Shown in pieces: positions 1-13,953 of a DNA stretch of 64,000 nt. The stretch comes from Haematococcus lacustris (Eukaryota > Chlorophyta > Chlorophyceae > Chlamydomonadales > Haematococcaceae). The stretch is from contig JASKMD010000016.1 in the NCBI GenBank assembly GCA_030144725.1, positions 2,845,567 to 2,909,566 on the forward strand, in the 5' to 3' direction. The notes below the pieces were generated by a model that saw only the letters and a program-made list of their open reading frames with translations, did not search any database and had not been told where the DNA came from. Both the position numbers and the translations under genes were made by a program. Every line of letters starts with the position of its first letter. Position 1 is the stretch's first letter.

Positions 1-3370
<3,370 letters not shown>

Positions 3371-3373
3371 CAG

Positions 3374-5426
3374 AGCGCTTTGTCAAGCTATACGCCAAGG
3401 CAGCCAGGGCCAAGCTAGGCTGGAGTGGCGAGGAGGCACAGCTGTTCGGCAAGATGGCGTGCGGGTATGGTATCAACGCCCACAGCTCGGAGCTGAAGGC
3501 CGCCACCCTGGACAAGGGGCATGTGGCGGACCTGATAGAGGAGGCCAATAAGCACCGACGCCTACTGGGCATGAAGAAGCAAGGCTCCCTGCAGGACACC
3601 CTGCCCCTGCCCTGCCGCATGCGACATGCAGTGCATGTGTGCCGGTGGCTAGAGCAGTGGCAGCCCCGGTCCCCGGACCCTGACATGTCCACCCCCCTTC
3701 ACCCTCCACCCCATGGCCAGGGTGGGGGTGCACTTCATCAAGGTGGACAGCAGGGTACTGCATGGGGTGTGCAAGCAGCTGGGCCTAATCAAGGAAACCC
3801 GGGCAGCATTCACCTCAGAGCCAGCACTGAGCCATCACTGGGCCAGGTGGCTCGACACCAAAAAGCTTCGTAACAAGGAGTTTGCATTTGAGAGGACGGT
3901 GGACACTGACGGTGTCAGCGTGTGCGTGCACTACACGCGCCCCCTTCCCCCTCCTCCAGCCCCACCCCCAGCTGCCAGCAGCAGCAGCAGCCGCCCAAGT
4001 GCAGCAGCAGCAGCGGCCCATGGACTGGGACTCCCCCACATAGGCAAGGGCATAGCTGAGACGCGTGAGTTTCTGTTCGATCCAGACACCCAGATTGGGG
4101 TGGGCATCGACCCCGGCGTCACCCAGGCAGTCAGCGCAGCCTCAGGGGTGTGGGATCCGCAGTCAGGCCAGCTCATGGCAGACCAGCTGCACCGGTGGAA
4201 GCTGACCAAGGGCCAGGTGAAGCATGCCAGCGGCCTGAACAATGCCCGCCGTGACACTGAGCGGTAGCTAGCACCAATCAAGCCCCACCTCCAGCACCTG
4301 GCAGCAGCAAGCTCAGCCGGCACCTCCCTGGAGGCCAACCTGAAGCACATCACCGTCACCCTGGCCACCTGGGATGCGGTGTGGGAGGTGTACCTGGACC
4401 CCAAGTGGTCATGGCAGCGGCTGAGGCTGTACGGAGCCCAGGACCGGGCGCTGCAGCAGTTCTTCAACAAGGTGAGAGTGGGGGAGGGAGGGTAAGGGAC
4501 TGGGAGGGAGGGAGGGAGGGAGGGAGGGTAAGGGACTCAGAGGTGGTGGGTTAGGCGTAAACGTGAAAAGGTACTTGATTGTGCCATGTCTAACCGTGTG
4601 CTACCATGTCAGCCACCATGTATGTGCCTTGTGTGCATGGCTGCAGCTGGAGGAGGAGGTGGCTGAGGTGTCCATGGAGCGCCATGGGCATGCCAAGCAG
4701 CTAGTGGTGTTCTTTGGCGCTGCTACCATTGGCACTGGGGGTGGGTGGGGTGCTGATGCGGTGCTGCGTGCTTGCTGCAAGGTGGTGTGCAGGCCCAGGG
4801 GCGCAGGTCAGCGGCGAGGCAGGGTGGTGCTTGTGGATGAGCACCGCACCAGCCGGGTCAGCTCAGCAGTGAATGGCCAGCAGCCCTGTGAGGAGGAGCT
4901 GGACAAACTCAGTGCCACCCGGCCTGCAGGCTGGAAGCCACCAGCAGGGCAGGTGGAACCCCACCTGGTGCGCCCAGCCTGGAGCCAGGAGCGTGGCCAG
5001 CCAGTGCAGGGCCTGATGTGGTGCCCTGTAGTGGCCCCCCGCAAGCCCCCACAGGCCCCACGCAGCAGCCAGGCAGCCACACAGCCAGCAGCCTCAGAGC
5101 CAGGGCCCAGCACTCCCCCTCCAGCCAAGCGCAGCAAGCCGGCAGCTGAGCCCACCCAGCCCACCAAGGGCAAGGGCAAGGGCAAGGCTGCCAAAGCCAA
5201 GCCAGCACCACAGCCAGGCAGATGGCTGGACAGGGACTGCAATGCTGCATTGAACATGCAGCGCATTGGGGAGAGCAAGTGGCGGCCGCTGGAGCTGTGC
5301 TACTGGCCAGACCAGGGAGCTCTACCAGCCAAGGGCAAGGAGTACCCTGGCCTGGGCTACAAGCGGCTGCGAGACCAGCCACCAAAGGCCCAGCAGCAGC
5401 AGCAGCAGCCTGCTGAGGCACAGTAG
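3374..5426 (+). pseudogene. Fanzor (eukaryotic TnpB-like RuvC nuclease), copy A, longest but disrupted
   Basis: Fanzor proteins are eukaryotic relatives of TnpB: RNA-guided DNA nucleases carried by transposons. This copy alone keeps sequence upstream of RuvC. An exon opens after a TGCAG acceptor at 3373. A second stretch (VHFIKVDSRVLHG) lies in a different frame after the G-run near 3721-3728, so a frameshift or very short intron is needed. A Pro/Ala/Ser linker precedes RuvC-I (GVGIDPGVTQ). A TAG at 4265-4267 replaces the Trp codon present in all other copies. A GT-AG intron (4472-4646) is followed by an exon with VDEHRTS (RuvC-II region) and LDRDCNAALNM (RuvC-III), ending at 5426. The true N-terminus is not visible; it may lie left of the satellite. 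Family assignment is strong and the pseudogene call is firm for this allele. Confidence 0.85.
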
Positions 5427-5584
5427 TGTGTGCCCCCCCCATCTGAGCTGTCATCAGCTTACAATTAGTGCATGTTTTGTCATGCCAAGTCTACACGATA
5501 GCCCTAACGGGTCAGGCAACAATGTAGGTGGTAGGCGGCTCATGTGCCATGTGCACTGGGTTTACTCCACACAGCCCAACAACA
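5427..5584. other. Conserved Fanzor 3' flank, noncoding
   Basis: This begins at the stop codon of Fanzor copy A and is conserved after the stop in every other copy (for example 11216-11373, 18480-18637, 23130-23287, 33638-33795, 41049-41206, 47104-47261). It lacks a sustained reading frame. In known Fanzor and TnpB loci the guide RNA is transcribed from the 3' end of the gene into the flank, so this stretch could be part of such a transcript. That role is inferred from position and conservation. Confidence 0.5.
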
Positions 5585-5656
5585 CCATTTGAGTCGGGCC
5601 ACTATTGCCCACTAGTATATTCCCGCTAGTGGCTACTACTGGTCCGGCTCAAATGG
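5585..5656 (+). ncRNA. Candidate Fanzor guide-RNA (omega-RNA-like) hairpin, copy A
   Basis: Nested inverted repeats lie about 160 bp after the Fanzor stop. The outer arms CCATTTGAG (5585-5593) and CTCAAATGG (5648-5656) pair perfectly and extend inward through TCGGGCCA/TGGTCCGG with a mismatch and a wobble. The inner arms CCACTAG (5609-5615) and CTAGTGG (5626-5632) also pair perfectly. Similarity between copy A and the other copies stops right after this hairpin, so it probably marks the right end of the Fanzor-carrying transposon. Guide-RNA function is inferred from position; a plain terminal hairpin is the alternative. Confidence 0.5.
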
Positions 5657-5657
5657 A

Positions 5658-6223
5658 CGGCCGCAATCCTCCATACTTCCTTCCTTCACCCCCCATCCTC
5701 TTCAGCTTTGATGCAGAGCAGCATAGGTGCCATGGGTTAGTCACGCGCACCAGGCTTGGCCCGACAGACATCAGTAGAAAAAGAGGAACCGTTGTGCTCC
5801 AATCCTTGCCACTAGTTCGTCACTTTGCTCTGTTAGCCGGTTTAGCCTGACGAGGCCTGTTGCTGTAGCCTCCAGTGTAGGGACACCAAGTTACAGTTTG
5901 GTTGACGGTCAGCAAAGGCACACTTGCCACACAGGTTACTAGTCACAAGCACTGGCCACCACGCTACTCGCTTTACACTGCATGTCAAGCACTATGATGT
6001 CCCCGACACTGCCAAGACAAGAAAACTTCACAAATCTAGCCATGATGTCATGTGGACGACCGCCTAACAAAGAAACCTGCTGTGTCATGGCCTTGACATG
6101 GAGAACGGTACAGAACTCGTTGTGCTACATGATGATGGTGGTCCAAACAGTCGTGCATACAGAGCAGCCAAGAAGCATGTAGCAGCGGCATGGGAGTACA
6201 GTGGCACTGGTCTTGGTGTAAGG
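5658..6223. other. Unique spacer without a convincing gene
   Basis: Single-copy sequence between the Fanzor right end and the 3' end of the VHL-like gene. Short open frames are present but show no motif, repeat or splice structure that I can support. It may include the 3' untranslated region of the minus-strand gene. Confidence 0.5.
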
Positions 6224-8055
6224 CTACAGGGGCAATGAGGTCATGGAGACAACCGTCTGCATAACAGTAGCAGTGCCCCCCTCCATATGCGGGACAGCCG
6301 CTTGAGCTGCAGCCAACTCGGCTGCTGGCCCGGCTTGTGCGGGGATGACCGGTACAGCACCTGCAGCTGCAGCCTGCGCAAGCTGTGCTCTGATCTGTGC
6401 TGCTGCAGCCTCGTGAGCTGCCAGCAGCTCTGACGGTGGCAGCACCAGGTCCCGGGATTCACAGGGCCTGACATCAGGCTCATTGGGTGCCAAGTGTTGG
6501 ACGATGCAGAGCACCAGGTCGAGGGGAAGGTCACCCAGGTTTGTTTGACTACCTGCAGGGTATGAAAGCGGAACATCCAGGTCAGTCTTGTGGCTGGGAT
6601 GAAGGGTTGGTGGCATCGCTTGAGTTACGTATTTGAACATGGCTCTCACCAGAGCAAGGACGAGGCTCGCAGGCCTTGGTGGTGGCGAATGAAGATGATA
6701 CTGAAATCACAGCTCGTACTTGCCCAAACACTGAACAGTCAGACATGCGCCAATGGGTTTGACAACATACCAGAACACAGCCTCTCAGCAGCAACAAGCA
6801 GCATCACCTGCCGCAGCGCTGCCTCACCTGACGTGTTGCTGAACCCGTTCAGCAGTTGAGATGCAGCTCTGTAGCAATCGGTGCACTTGACCACGACAGG
6901 CTCAGACTCAGGCTGGCGCTGCGTTGTGCTTGGGAAGGAAGACCTAGGACTAAGACAGCGGGGCATGTTGAGACTGGAAGGTGGTGATGAGCAGACTACA
7001 GACGAGGCGGAGGAGAAGCACGGAGAACCTGATGGTCTTGTTGCAAAGTTTGTTTCCTGCAAGAACATGGTTGTGTTGTAGGGTGAGATCTGGAAAGGCA
7101 CGAAAACTGCCGTCAAGGACCAGGTTGCATGTACAGCAATAGTAAATGTGTGCCATCATTTCATGTGACACAAGTGCCTAACGCAGCAATGGCACATGAG
7201 AAGACAGCACCCTTCCAGCCATGGGCATGCATCACCTGTTCTTCTGCTGACACTGCTTTTGGTGATGACTTGAGCCTGTGGTGGGCCAACAACAGGGCCC
7301 GGGCCTGAGCAGCAAACTTGCGGTGGCGGTTGCGGAAGAGGTCTGCTGTTTTGAGGCTCCAGGGAAGGTTGGGAGCGACCACAAGGTGTGCATTAGACGC
7401 CTTCTTGCAGGGGAAAACCACCTGTGGAGGTTGAGGAGACGTACTGTGAAGTGCCACCTGTCTGGGCTTGCTGACACTGCTGACTGGCTGCTGAAGGTGC
7501 GTCAGGTACAAACCTGCTGTTGGGTGTCTCTCAGGGTCAGGAAGCGGGTGGCTTGACTGCTTCCAGGGACTCGAAAGCACCAAGGGTGGGTGTGGTAGGT
7601 GTGCATCCTGCTCGACAGCGAGTGCAAGCGCGCTGAGGAGTTGGTACTTGCACGAGTGGAACACCCAAACAGCGGCAGGTCTAATTGCTGTTGTGGCAGC
7701 AGAACGAATTGTAGGCAACCAAAGACAGGATTGGCAGCCGACAAGCTGACTGTGCAACTCACAGCTTGCTGTATCCGACAGGTATCGTGCCGTAGCTGAT
7801 TGGCTCGCTCTTGTAGTTCACCCTGGAGTCAACATCTTGCGCAATGTCAACTCCGCCTGTGCCCGCCACTGCGCACATGTTGGACCCAGGGCACACTTAC
7901 CATAGCAGCTCCACGTCCCAGGGCGTGTGGTTGTGAAAATGCACCGAGGTCTGGCTGACGGAGCTCAGGCTCACGATACTGGCCCCATTATCCCGGTACT
8001 TCAGCTCGATGGCGCCCAGCGGCCCCTCCTGCGCGTCGTCATCCTCTGAGGCCAT
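6224..8055 (-). CDS. VHL beta-domain protein, multi-exon, with an F-box-like C-terminal segment
   Basis: Reading the minus strand, exon 1 (8055-7901) starts MASEDDDAQEG and ends VHFHNHTPWDVELL plus TG. A GTAAGT donor leads to exon 2 (7822-7763), restoring WVNYKSEPISYGTIPVG. A GTGAGT donor leads to exon 3 (7607-7514), with MHTYHTHPWCF. Exon 4 (7421-7236) gives NAHLVVAPNLPWSLKTADLF and ALLLAHHRL. The order NxT/SP..V..W-V-NY, YGTI.PG, THPW is the signature of the VHL beta domain, which recognises substrates of cullin-2 ubiquitin ligases and in animals binds hydroxyproline. Later exons are less certain; the last contains GDLPLDLVLCIVQHLAP, which looks like an F-box or similar helix, and stops at 6224-6226. 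ATG at 8053-8055 was chosen over 8080-8082 because the acidic start and context look better. Exons 1-4 are well supported; the middle (7235-6580) is unresolved. Confidence 0.72.
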
Positions 8056-8324
8056 CCTACTGCTCGTTCCACCCATGCACACACCAAATGAAGCAATTGC
8101 TGCAACGCACTGTCACAGCATGGACAGGGGTGCTGCAACACGGCAATGGGATAGGAGCGGGGCAGTCGCGACTCTACTAAAGAATGAGATAGTGTGCCAT
8201 CGTGCAAGCTTGTCACCCTGAAATGCGTACTCGCCCCACATATGAGAACTAATTGGCCTGTACACGACATTGTAGGCAAGCCATTAACCCTCACATACAG
8301 AAAACTTTAAATGACAAGCGGTTC

Positions 8325-8376
8325 GCATCACATCGTATAAATTGCCGTATAAATGGCCGTATATTTATAAATCGTG
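8325..8376 (-). promoter_or_regulatory. Cluster of TATA-like motifs upstream of the VHL-like gene
   Basis: Three evenly spaced TATAAAT or TTTATAAATA-type motifs (GTATAAATTGCCGTATAAAT, then TATTTATAAATC) lie 270-320 bp upstream of the predicted start of the minus-strand VHL-like gene. The surrounding DNA is GC-rich, so the AT-rich cluster stands out. A core promoter role is inference; 8056-8324 otherwise holds only the presumed 5' leader and no other gene I can support. Confidence 0.3.
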
Positions 8377-8454
8377 TCACGTCACCCCAAGGCACTTTTT
8401 CCGGCCGGAATAACTGTCCAAACAGGACTTCAAATGAGGATTGCGGTCCTATGG

Positions 8455-9060
8455 TCACCCGCATATAGTCACCCGCATATAGTCACCCGCGTATAGTCAC
8501 CCGCATATAGTCACCCGCATATAGTCACCCGCATATAGTCACGCATATAGTCACGCATATAGTCACCCGCATATAGTCACCCGCATATAGTCACCCGCGT
8601 ATAGTCACCCGCATGTGCCATCGCAACCATAGTCACGCATATAGTCACGCAACCATAGTCACGCATATAGTCACGCATATAGTCACGCATGTGCCATCGC
8701 AACCATAGTCACGCATATAGTCACATATAGTCACATAGTCACGCATATAGTCACATATAGTCACATATAGTCACATATAGTCACATATAGTCACATATAG
8801 TCACATATAGTCACATATAGTCACATATAGTCACATATAGTCACGCATATAGTCACATATAGTCACATAGTCACGCATATAGTCACGCATATAGTCACAT
8901 AGTCACGCATATAGTCACGCATATAGTCACGCATATAGTCACCCGCATGTGCCATCGCAACCATAGTCACGCATATAGTCACGCATATAGTCACGCATAT
9001 AGTCACGCATATAGTCACCCGCATATAGTCACCCGCGTATAGTCACCCGCATGTGCCATC
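8455..9060. repeat. TCACCCGCATATAG satellite, array 1
   Basis: Tandem units of 14, 12, 10 and 8 bp (TCACCCGCATATAG, TCACGCATATAG, TCACATATAG, TCACATAG) are interspersed with GTGCCATCGCAACCATAG. The shorter forms nest inside the longer, suggesting internal deletions followed by amplification. It starts right after ATTGCGGTCCTATGG, the motif that precedes each such array, and ends in the GTGCCATCGCAACCATG sequence that opens the conserved block at 9061. Confidence 0.95.
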
Positions 9061-9381
9061 GCAACCATGTCACTATGTGGCCGTAGCCCACACACACACA
9101 GCACACAGCACACCACATGGAAACTACAAAATCCATTAGACAGCTCAGCTCAGGATTCACATTGAGCACTGCAGTGACAGCTATGCACAGCTGTGCAACA
9201 TCGCCATTGCCTACCACGACCCCGCATTGGGGTGTCACCACACATTTGTTTGCTCACGTCACACTTCACATTGGTCCATCTCTGTTTCATCTGTTGAATT
9301 GCATCGTTGTACTATTGGGACTTGCTTCACTATTGTTATTTATGCATGAAGTAGACTCCTTGGCAGGTGGCGGGACTAAGC
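9061..9381. repeat. Conserved 330-bp block, copy 1 of array unit
   Basis: Runs from GCAACCATGTCACTATGTGG to GGCGGGACTAAGC and recurs at 13641, 20971, 25912, 36437 and 57690 with few changes. It contains a CACACA tract and no convincing exon. In the copies without the satellite it directly follows the Cys-rich gene, so it may be that gene's 3' untranslated region or a transposon end. Its right boundary is shown at 58003, where different sequence follows. Confidence 0.8.
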
Positions 9382-9846
9382 TGGGGCTGTTGTAGTGCTA
9401 GATGGCTTCAATGTCTCAAACGTGCATGCATATGCGACATGACAGGGCGCGGCTGCCACATGTGCGCCATATGTAACAACTGTTTCTCTCGACCTCCATA
9501 CCCCTCCATGCATCTTTGATTTCTTATCTCTTCTCTTCGACCATTGGAGACGCTTGGGTTGCAGTGTTATTTCGTTCGGGACCATGCACATGCAAGCGCT
9601 TTTAACAAGCATCGATGCAAGCATAGCCATGTTGCCTTCACCATGGAGTGCCATTGCATGTCGAGCATGGCCCAAAAATCCAAACACAATAATGTAGAAA
9701 TCATCATACCGTCCTACAACCGTCCAACATATCATACAAAAGACATTTCTGAAATATTGTGGCAAGGCTGTACTTGTATTCGTCATCCATCTTGAAGGCC
9801 CAACTGATCAGACAGCAAAGAAAGTAACACTGCAGGTATCCCCTCA
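9382..9846. mobile_element. MITE-like element, copy 1 (TGGGG...CCTCA)
   Basis: A 465-bp sequence homologous to the complete element at 58634-59099. It begins TGGGGCTGTTGTAGTGC and ends TATCCCCTCA, and is followed by GTGACC as at the complete copy. The left flank (CTAAGC) does not match GTGACC, so this copy has lost its left target-site duplication, probably by recombination with the preceding block. It sits immediately upstream of the truncated Fanzor. The open frames in it are not supported as genes. Confidence 0.7.
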
Positions 9847-9852
9847 GTGACC

Positions 9853-11215
9853 ATAGCTGAGACACGTGAGTTTCTGTTCGATCCAGACACCCAGATTGGG
9901 GTGGGCATCGACCCCGGCGTCACCCAGGCAGTCAGCGCAGCCAGCGGGATCCGCAGTCAGGCCAGCTCATGGCAAACCAGCTGCGCCGGTGGAAGCTGAC
10001 CAAGGGCCAGGTGAAGCATGCCAACGCCCTGAACAATGCCCGCCGTGACACTGAGCGGTGGCTAGCACCAATCAAGCCCCACCTCCAACACCTGGCAGCA
10101 GCAAGCTCAGCTGGCACCTCCCTGGAGGCCAACCTGAAGCACATCACCGTCACCCTGGCCACCTGGGATGCGGTGTGGGAGGTGTACCTGGACCCCAAGT
10201 GGTCACGGCAGCGGCTGAGGCTGTACGGAGCCCAGGACCGGGCGCTGGAGCAGTTCTTCAACAAGGTGAGAGTGGGGGAGGGAGGGTAAGGGACTGGGAG
10301 GGAGGGAGGGAGGGTAAGGGACTCAGAGGTGGTGGGTTAGGCGTAAACGTGAAAAGGTACTTGATTGTGCCATGCCTAACCGTGTGCTACCATGTCAGCC
10401 ACCATGTATGTGCCTTGTGTGCATGGCTGCAGCTGGAGGAGGAGGTGGCTGAGGTGTCCATGGAGCGCCATGGGCATGCCAAGCAGCTGGTGGTGTTTTT
10501 TGGCGCTGCTACCATTGGCACTGGGGGTGGGTGGGGTGCTGATGCGGTGCTGCGTGCTTGCTGCAAGGTGGTGTGCAGGCCCAGGGGCGCAGGTCAGCGG
10601 CGAGGCAGGGTGGTGCTTGTGGATGAGCACCGCACCAGCCGGGTCAGCTCAGCAGTGAATGGCCAGCAGCCCTGTGAGGAGGAGCTGGACAAACTCAGTG
10701 CCACCAGGCCTGCAGGCTGGAAGCCACCAGCAGGGCAGGTGGAACCCCACCTGGTGCGCCCAGCCTGGAGCCAGGAGCGTGGCCAGCCAGTGCAGGGCCT
10801 GATGTGGTGCCCTGTAGTGGCCCCCCGCAAGCCCCCACAGGCCCCACGCAGCAGCCAGGCAGCCACACAGCCAGCAGCCTCAGAGCCAGGGCCCAGCACT
10901 CCCCCTCCAGCCAAGCGCAGCAAGCCGGCAGCTGAGCCCACCCAGCCCACCAAGGGCAAGGGCAAGGGCAAGGCTGCCAAAGCCAAGCCAGCACCACAGC
11001 CAGGCAGATGGCTGGACAGGGACTGCAATGCTGCATTGAACATGCAGCGCATTGGGGAGAGCAAGTGGCGGCCGCTGGAGCTGTGCTACTGGCCAGACCA
11101 GGGAGCTCTACCAGCCAAGGGCAAGGAGTACCCTGGCCTGGGCTACAAGCGGCTGCGAGACCAGCCACCAAAGGCCCAGCAGCAGCAGCAGCAGCAGCCT
11201 GCTGAGGCACAGTAG
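9853..11215 (+). pseudogene. Fanzor copy B, 5'-truncated and frameshifted
   Basis: Homology to copy A begins at ATAGCTGAGAC, a few codons before RuvC-I (GVGIDPG), so the N-terminal domains are absent and no ATG precedes RuvC-I. A 7-bp deletion near 9942 (after GTCAGCGCAGCC) shifts the frame between RuvC-I and the helical segment. The GT-AG intron (to CTGCAG before LEEEVAEV) and the second exon, with VDEHRTS and RDCNAALNM, are otherwise intact. It follows the MITE-like element. Non-functional as a nuclease in this form. Confidence 0.85.
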
Positions 11216-11373
11216 TGTGTGCCCCCCCCATCTGAGCTGTCATCAGCTTACAATTAGTGCATGCTTTGTCATGCCAAGTCTACACGATAGCCCTAACGGG
11301 TCAGGCAACAATGTAGGTGGTAGGCGGCTCATGTGCCATGTGCACTGGGTTTACTCCACACAGCCCAATAACA

Positions 11374-11456
11374 CCATTTGAGTCGGGCCACTATTGCCCA
11401 CTAGTATATTCCCGCTAGTGGCTGCTAGTGGCTACTACTGGTCCGGCTCAATTGGA
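11374..11456 (+). ncRNA. Candidate Fanzor guide-RNA hairpin, copy B
   Basis: Same position after the Fanzor stop as in copy A. Outer arms are CCATTTGAG and CTCAATTGG (one changed base); the inner CCACTAG/CTAGTGG pair is retained. A 10-bp repeat of GGCTGCTAGT lengthens the loop compared with copy A. Confidence 0.45.
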
Positions 11457-12219
11457 GGCCCTAGTGAAGGACAAGGGGGCTGATGAGTAAGCTTCATCAT
11501 CAAGACTGTGTACCTGGTGCATGCCTCCTGTTCCACGGTTGACTACCAGCACCTGATCACGCTGGTCGTTTATGGTGGCCAGCAACGCGATGGGAGGCCT
11601 TGGGTTCTGGAGGCGGAAGTAACTGTGGAAGGCCTTAACATGCATGCAGGTCGTAACCGACACAACTATTCTACATAGCTTGCACAGAACGGCACAAGAA
11701 CATCGGCATTGGGCTGTGTCATAGCGTAAGAGCAGGTTGCCACTGTTCGTCGTACAGCTTTCTGCAAAATACCGTTGCCGCCAAGTCTCAACGCAGCTTG
11801 TTCGTATCTAGCCTTCAAGCGGCTCAGCTCATCGACCCAGTGAGGCCTGCAAGAGGAATAGCCCACCACCATCCCCCGGACATTCTGTGCGCCCCGGCTG
11901 TGAGCCTACCAGCTGCAGGTGCGGAAATGCTGCTTGGCAATGGCATCACAACAGCATCGAGCTGCAGTGGCCACAGCCACGATGAAGCTGCCGGTGGCTC
12001 TCTTCCCGCGCTCGTGACCCATCTCCCACGATGTCCCATCTGATTACCAATGCCTGCACCCGATGCTGTCTGCCATCCTGCAGCCAAGGCCGATTCCAAG
12101 GTAGTGGAAGGAGCAGCAACGCGGAGTTCGAACTCACAGCTCAACTCCCCGCGAGGTGAGCTGGTCAACTGGGTCCGGACGGCGGTGCGTGCTGTTTGGG
12201 GACCCAGCTTGCAGCACAC
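11457..12219 (-). pseudogene. Uncharacterised minus-strand gene fragments, repeated block (copy 1)
   Basis: Three exon-like stretches read on the minus strand: GHERGKRATGSFIVAVATAA ending QHFRTC (about 12022-11914), MVVGYSSCRPHWVDELSRLK with LGGNGILQKAVRRTV (about 11872-11700), and KAFHSYFRLQ with RPPIALLATINDQRDQVLVV (about 11640-11480). They lie in different frames separated by short intron-sized gaps. The block recurs at 18720, 23370, 33878, 41289 and 47344. I do not recognise the protein. Repetition next to mobile DNA suggests a transposon-borne gene. Divergent plus-strand exons begin just to the right. Confidence 0.4.
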
Positions 12220-12289
12220 TTCGTACCTGGCAGGCTGCGGCGTTCACATGTTTGCCGACATGTCACTGCCACCTGACTGTTGCACCCTT

Positions 12290-12960
12290 GTTTGTGCACT
12301 TCCACAGGTTGCTGTGCTTGTGCGCATTGATTTGATGACGATGACGATGCTGATGATGAACACGAGCATGAGCAATGCCTGGCAAGTGACTGCGTTGGTG
12401 TCTGTCATGGGGGTGTGGGGCATTGTGGCTCGTGTACTTGCGTGTCACGCCTCATGGCTGCGTTGATTAGCTGCCTGACATGCGCGTCCTGCTTGCACAC
12501 GGTAAGTCGCGGCCACTTGCGCTGCAGGCATGGGCTTGTAACACAGCCTGCCTCCCTTGCCAACTAACATATCTGATGCCCACCGCCTGCTGCCCTGTAG
12601 GCCACACCCCCGCCACCCTCCCTGCACTCTCTCCGCGGCGCTCCATGCACCTTTGTGGGCGAAAAGCGCTGCACCACGGCTGCTGCGCACTTGCCCAGCC
12701 CCTCGGCCGCCTGCCTGCCAACCCCTTGCTTGGCACTCCCCAACGTGAGTGGTTGCGCTCCGCGCTGTTGCCACAAACACAACCACTCTTGCCTGAAGAT
12801 GACTTTGTGTGCAATGGGGTTTTACCAATGCTGCCCACCATCGTTGTGGCGGCAGTGACGGCGATGGCTGTTGTGACACTGGCGATGGCTATGGTGATGG
12901 TGGTGGTGGCTGCGGTGATGGAGATTATGGTGGTAGCTGTTGCGATGGTGTTTGAAGTAT
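12290..12960 (+). pseudogene. Cys/His/Asp-rich plus-strand gene, 5' part only (copy 1)
   Basis: After a CTTCCACAG acceptor-like site, one frame reads FDDDDDADDEHEHEQCLASD, then a Cys-rich run ending CASCLHT before a GTAAGT donor at about 12502. A further exon opens after CTGCCCTGTAG (12600) and closes at a CCCAAC/GTGAGT donor (12746). In the complete arrangement this continues into the exons at 24940-25784; here the 3' part is replaced by satellite at 12981, so this copy is truncated. Function unknown; the Cys/His spacing suggests metal binding but fits no family I can name. Confidence 0.35.
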
Positions 12961-12980
12961 TCGTGATTGCGGTCCTATGG

Positions 12981-13640
12981 TCACCCGCATATAGTCACCC
13001 GCGTATAGTCACCCGCATATAGTCACCCGCATATAGTCACGCATATAGTCACGCATATAGTCACCCGCATATAGTCACCCGCATATAGTCACCCGCGTAT
13101 AGTCACCCGCATATAGTCACCCGCATATAGTCACGCATATAGTCACGCATATAGTCACCCGCATATAGTCACCCGCATATAGTCACCCGCGTATAGTCAC
13201 CCGCATGTGCCATCGCAACCATAGTCACGCATATAGTCACGCAACCATAGTCACGCATATAGTCACGCATATAGTCACGCATGTGCCATCGCAACCATAG
13301 TCACGCATATAGTCACATATAGTCACATAGTCACGCATATAGTCACATATAGTCACATATAGTCACATATAGTCACATATAGTCACATATAGTCACATAT
13401 AGTCACATATAGTCACATATAGTCACGCATATAGTCACATATAGTCACATAGTCACGCATATAGTCACGCATATAGTCACATAGTCACGCATATAGTCAC
13501 GCATATAGTCACGCATATAGTCACCCGCATGTGCCATCGCAACCATAGTCACGCATATAGTCACGCATATAGTCACGCATATAGTCACGCATATAGTCAC
13601 CCGCATATAGTCACCCGCGTATAGTCACCCGCATGTGCCA
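12981..13640. repeat. TCACCCGCATATAG satellite, array 2
   Basis: Same satellite as at 8455, beginning after the same TCCTATGG junction. The order of unit variants largely follows array 1, with an additional leading segment, consistent with duplication of the whole unit plus local expansion. Confidence 0.95.
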
Positions 13641-13920
13641 TCGCAACCATGTCACTATGTGGCCGTAGCCCACACACACACAGCACACAGCACACCACAT
13701 GGAAACTACAAAATCCATTAGACAGCTCAGCTCAGGATTCACATTGAGCACTGCAGTGACAGCTATGCACAGCTGTGCAACATCGCCATTGCCTACCACG
13801 ACCCCGCATTGGGGTGTCACCACACATTTGTTTGCTCACGTCACACTTCACATTGGTCCATCTCTGTTTCATCTGTTGAATTGCATCGTTGTACTATTGG
13901 GACTTGCTTCACTATTGTTA
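13641..13920. repeat. Conserved 330-bp block, copy 2, interrupted by a Helitron
   Basis: Matches 9061-9340 up to TTCACTATTGTTA, where the Helitron enters. The remainder (TTTATGCATGAAGTAG to ACTAAGC) resumes at 16596 and runs to 16638. Joining the two sides gives exactly the uninterrupted sequence of the other copies. Confidence 0.85.
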
Positions 13921-13933
13921 CTAGTACAGCGGG

Positions 13934-13953
13934 CCCGTCCGACAGCGGACGGG
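13934..13953 (-). terminator. Helitron 3' terminal hairpin
   Basis: CCCGTCCG (13934-13941) and CGGACGGG (13946-13953) form a perfect 8-bp stem with a 4-nt loop, 12 bp from the CTAG terminus. Helitrons use such a hairpin as the rolling-circle replication terminator. Confidence 0.85.

Noticed and set aside
9470..9480. A solo LTR at TGTAACAACTG
   Set aside because: It shares only TGTAAC with the chromovirus LTR and is part of the MITE-like sequence in every copy.
10058..11215. A 385-residue protein through the Fanzor intron
   Set aside because: The frame crosses the conserved GTGAGAG...CTGCAG intron and is out of frame with RuvC-I upstream; it is a composition-driven overlap.
12124..12140. tRNA gene suggested by GAGTTCGAACTC
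   Set aside because: The motif resembles a T-loop/B box and recurs in each array copy, but it is a simple 12-bp palindrome and no cloverleaf arms can be drawn around it.
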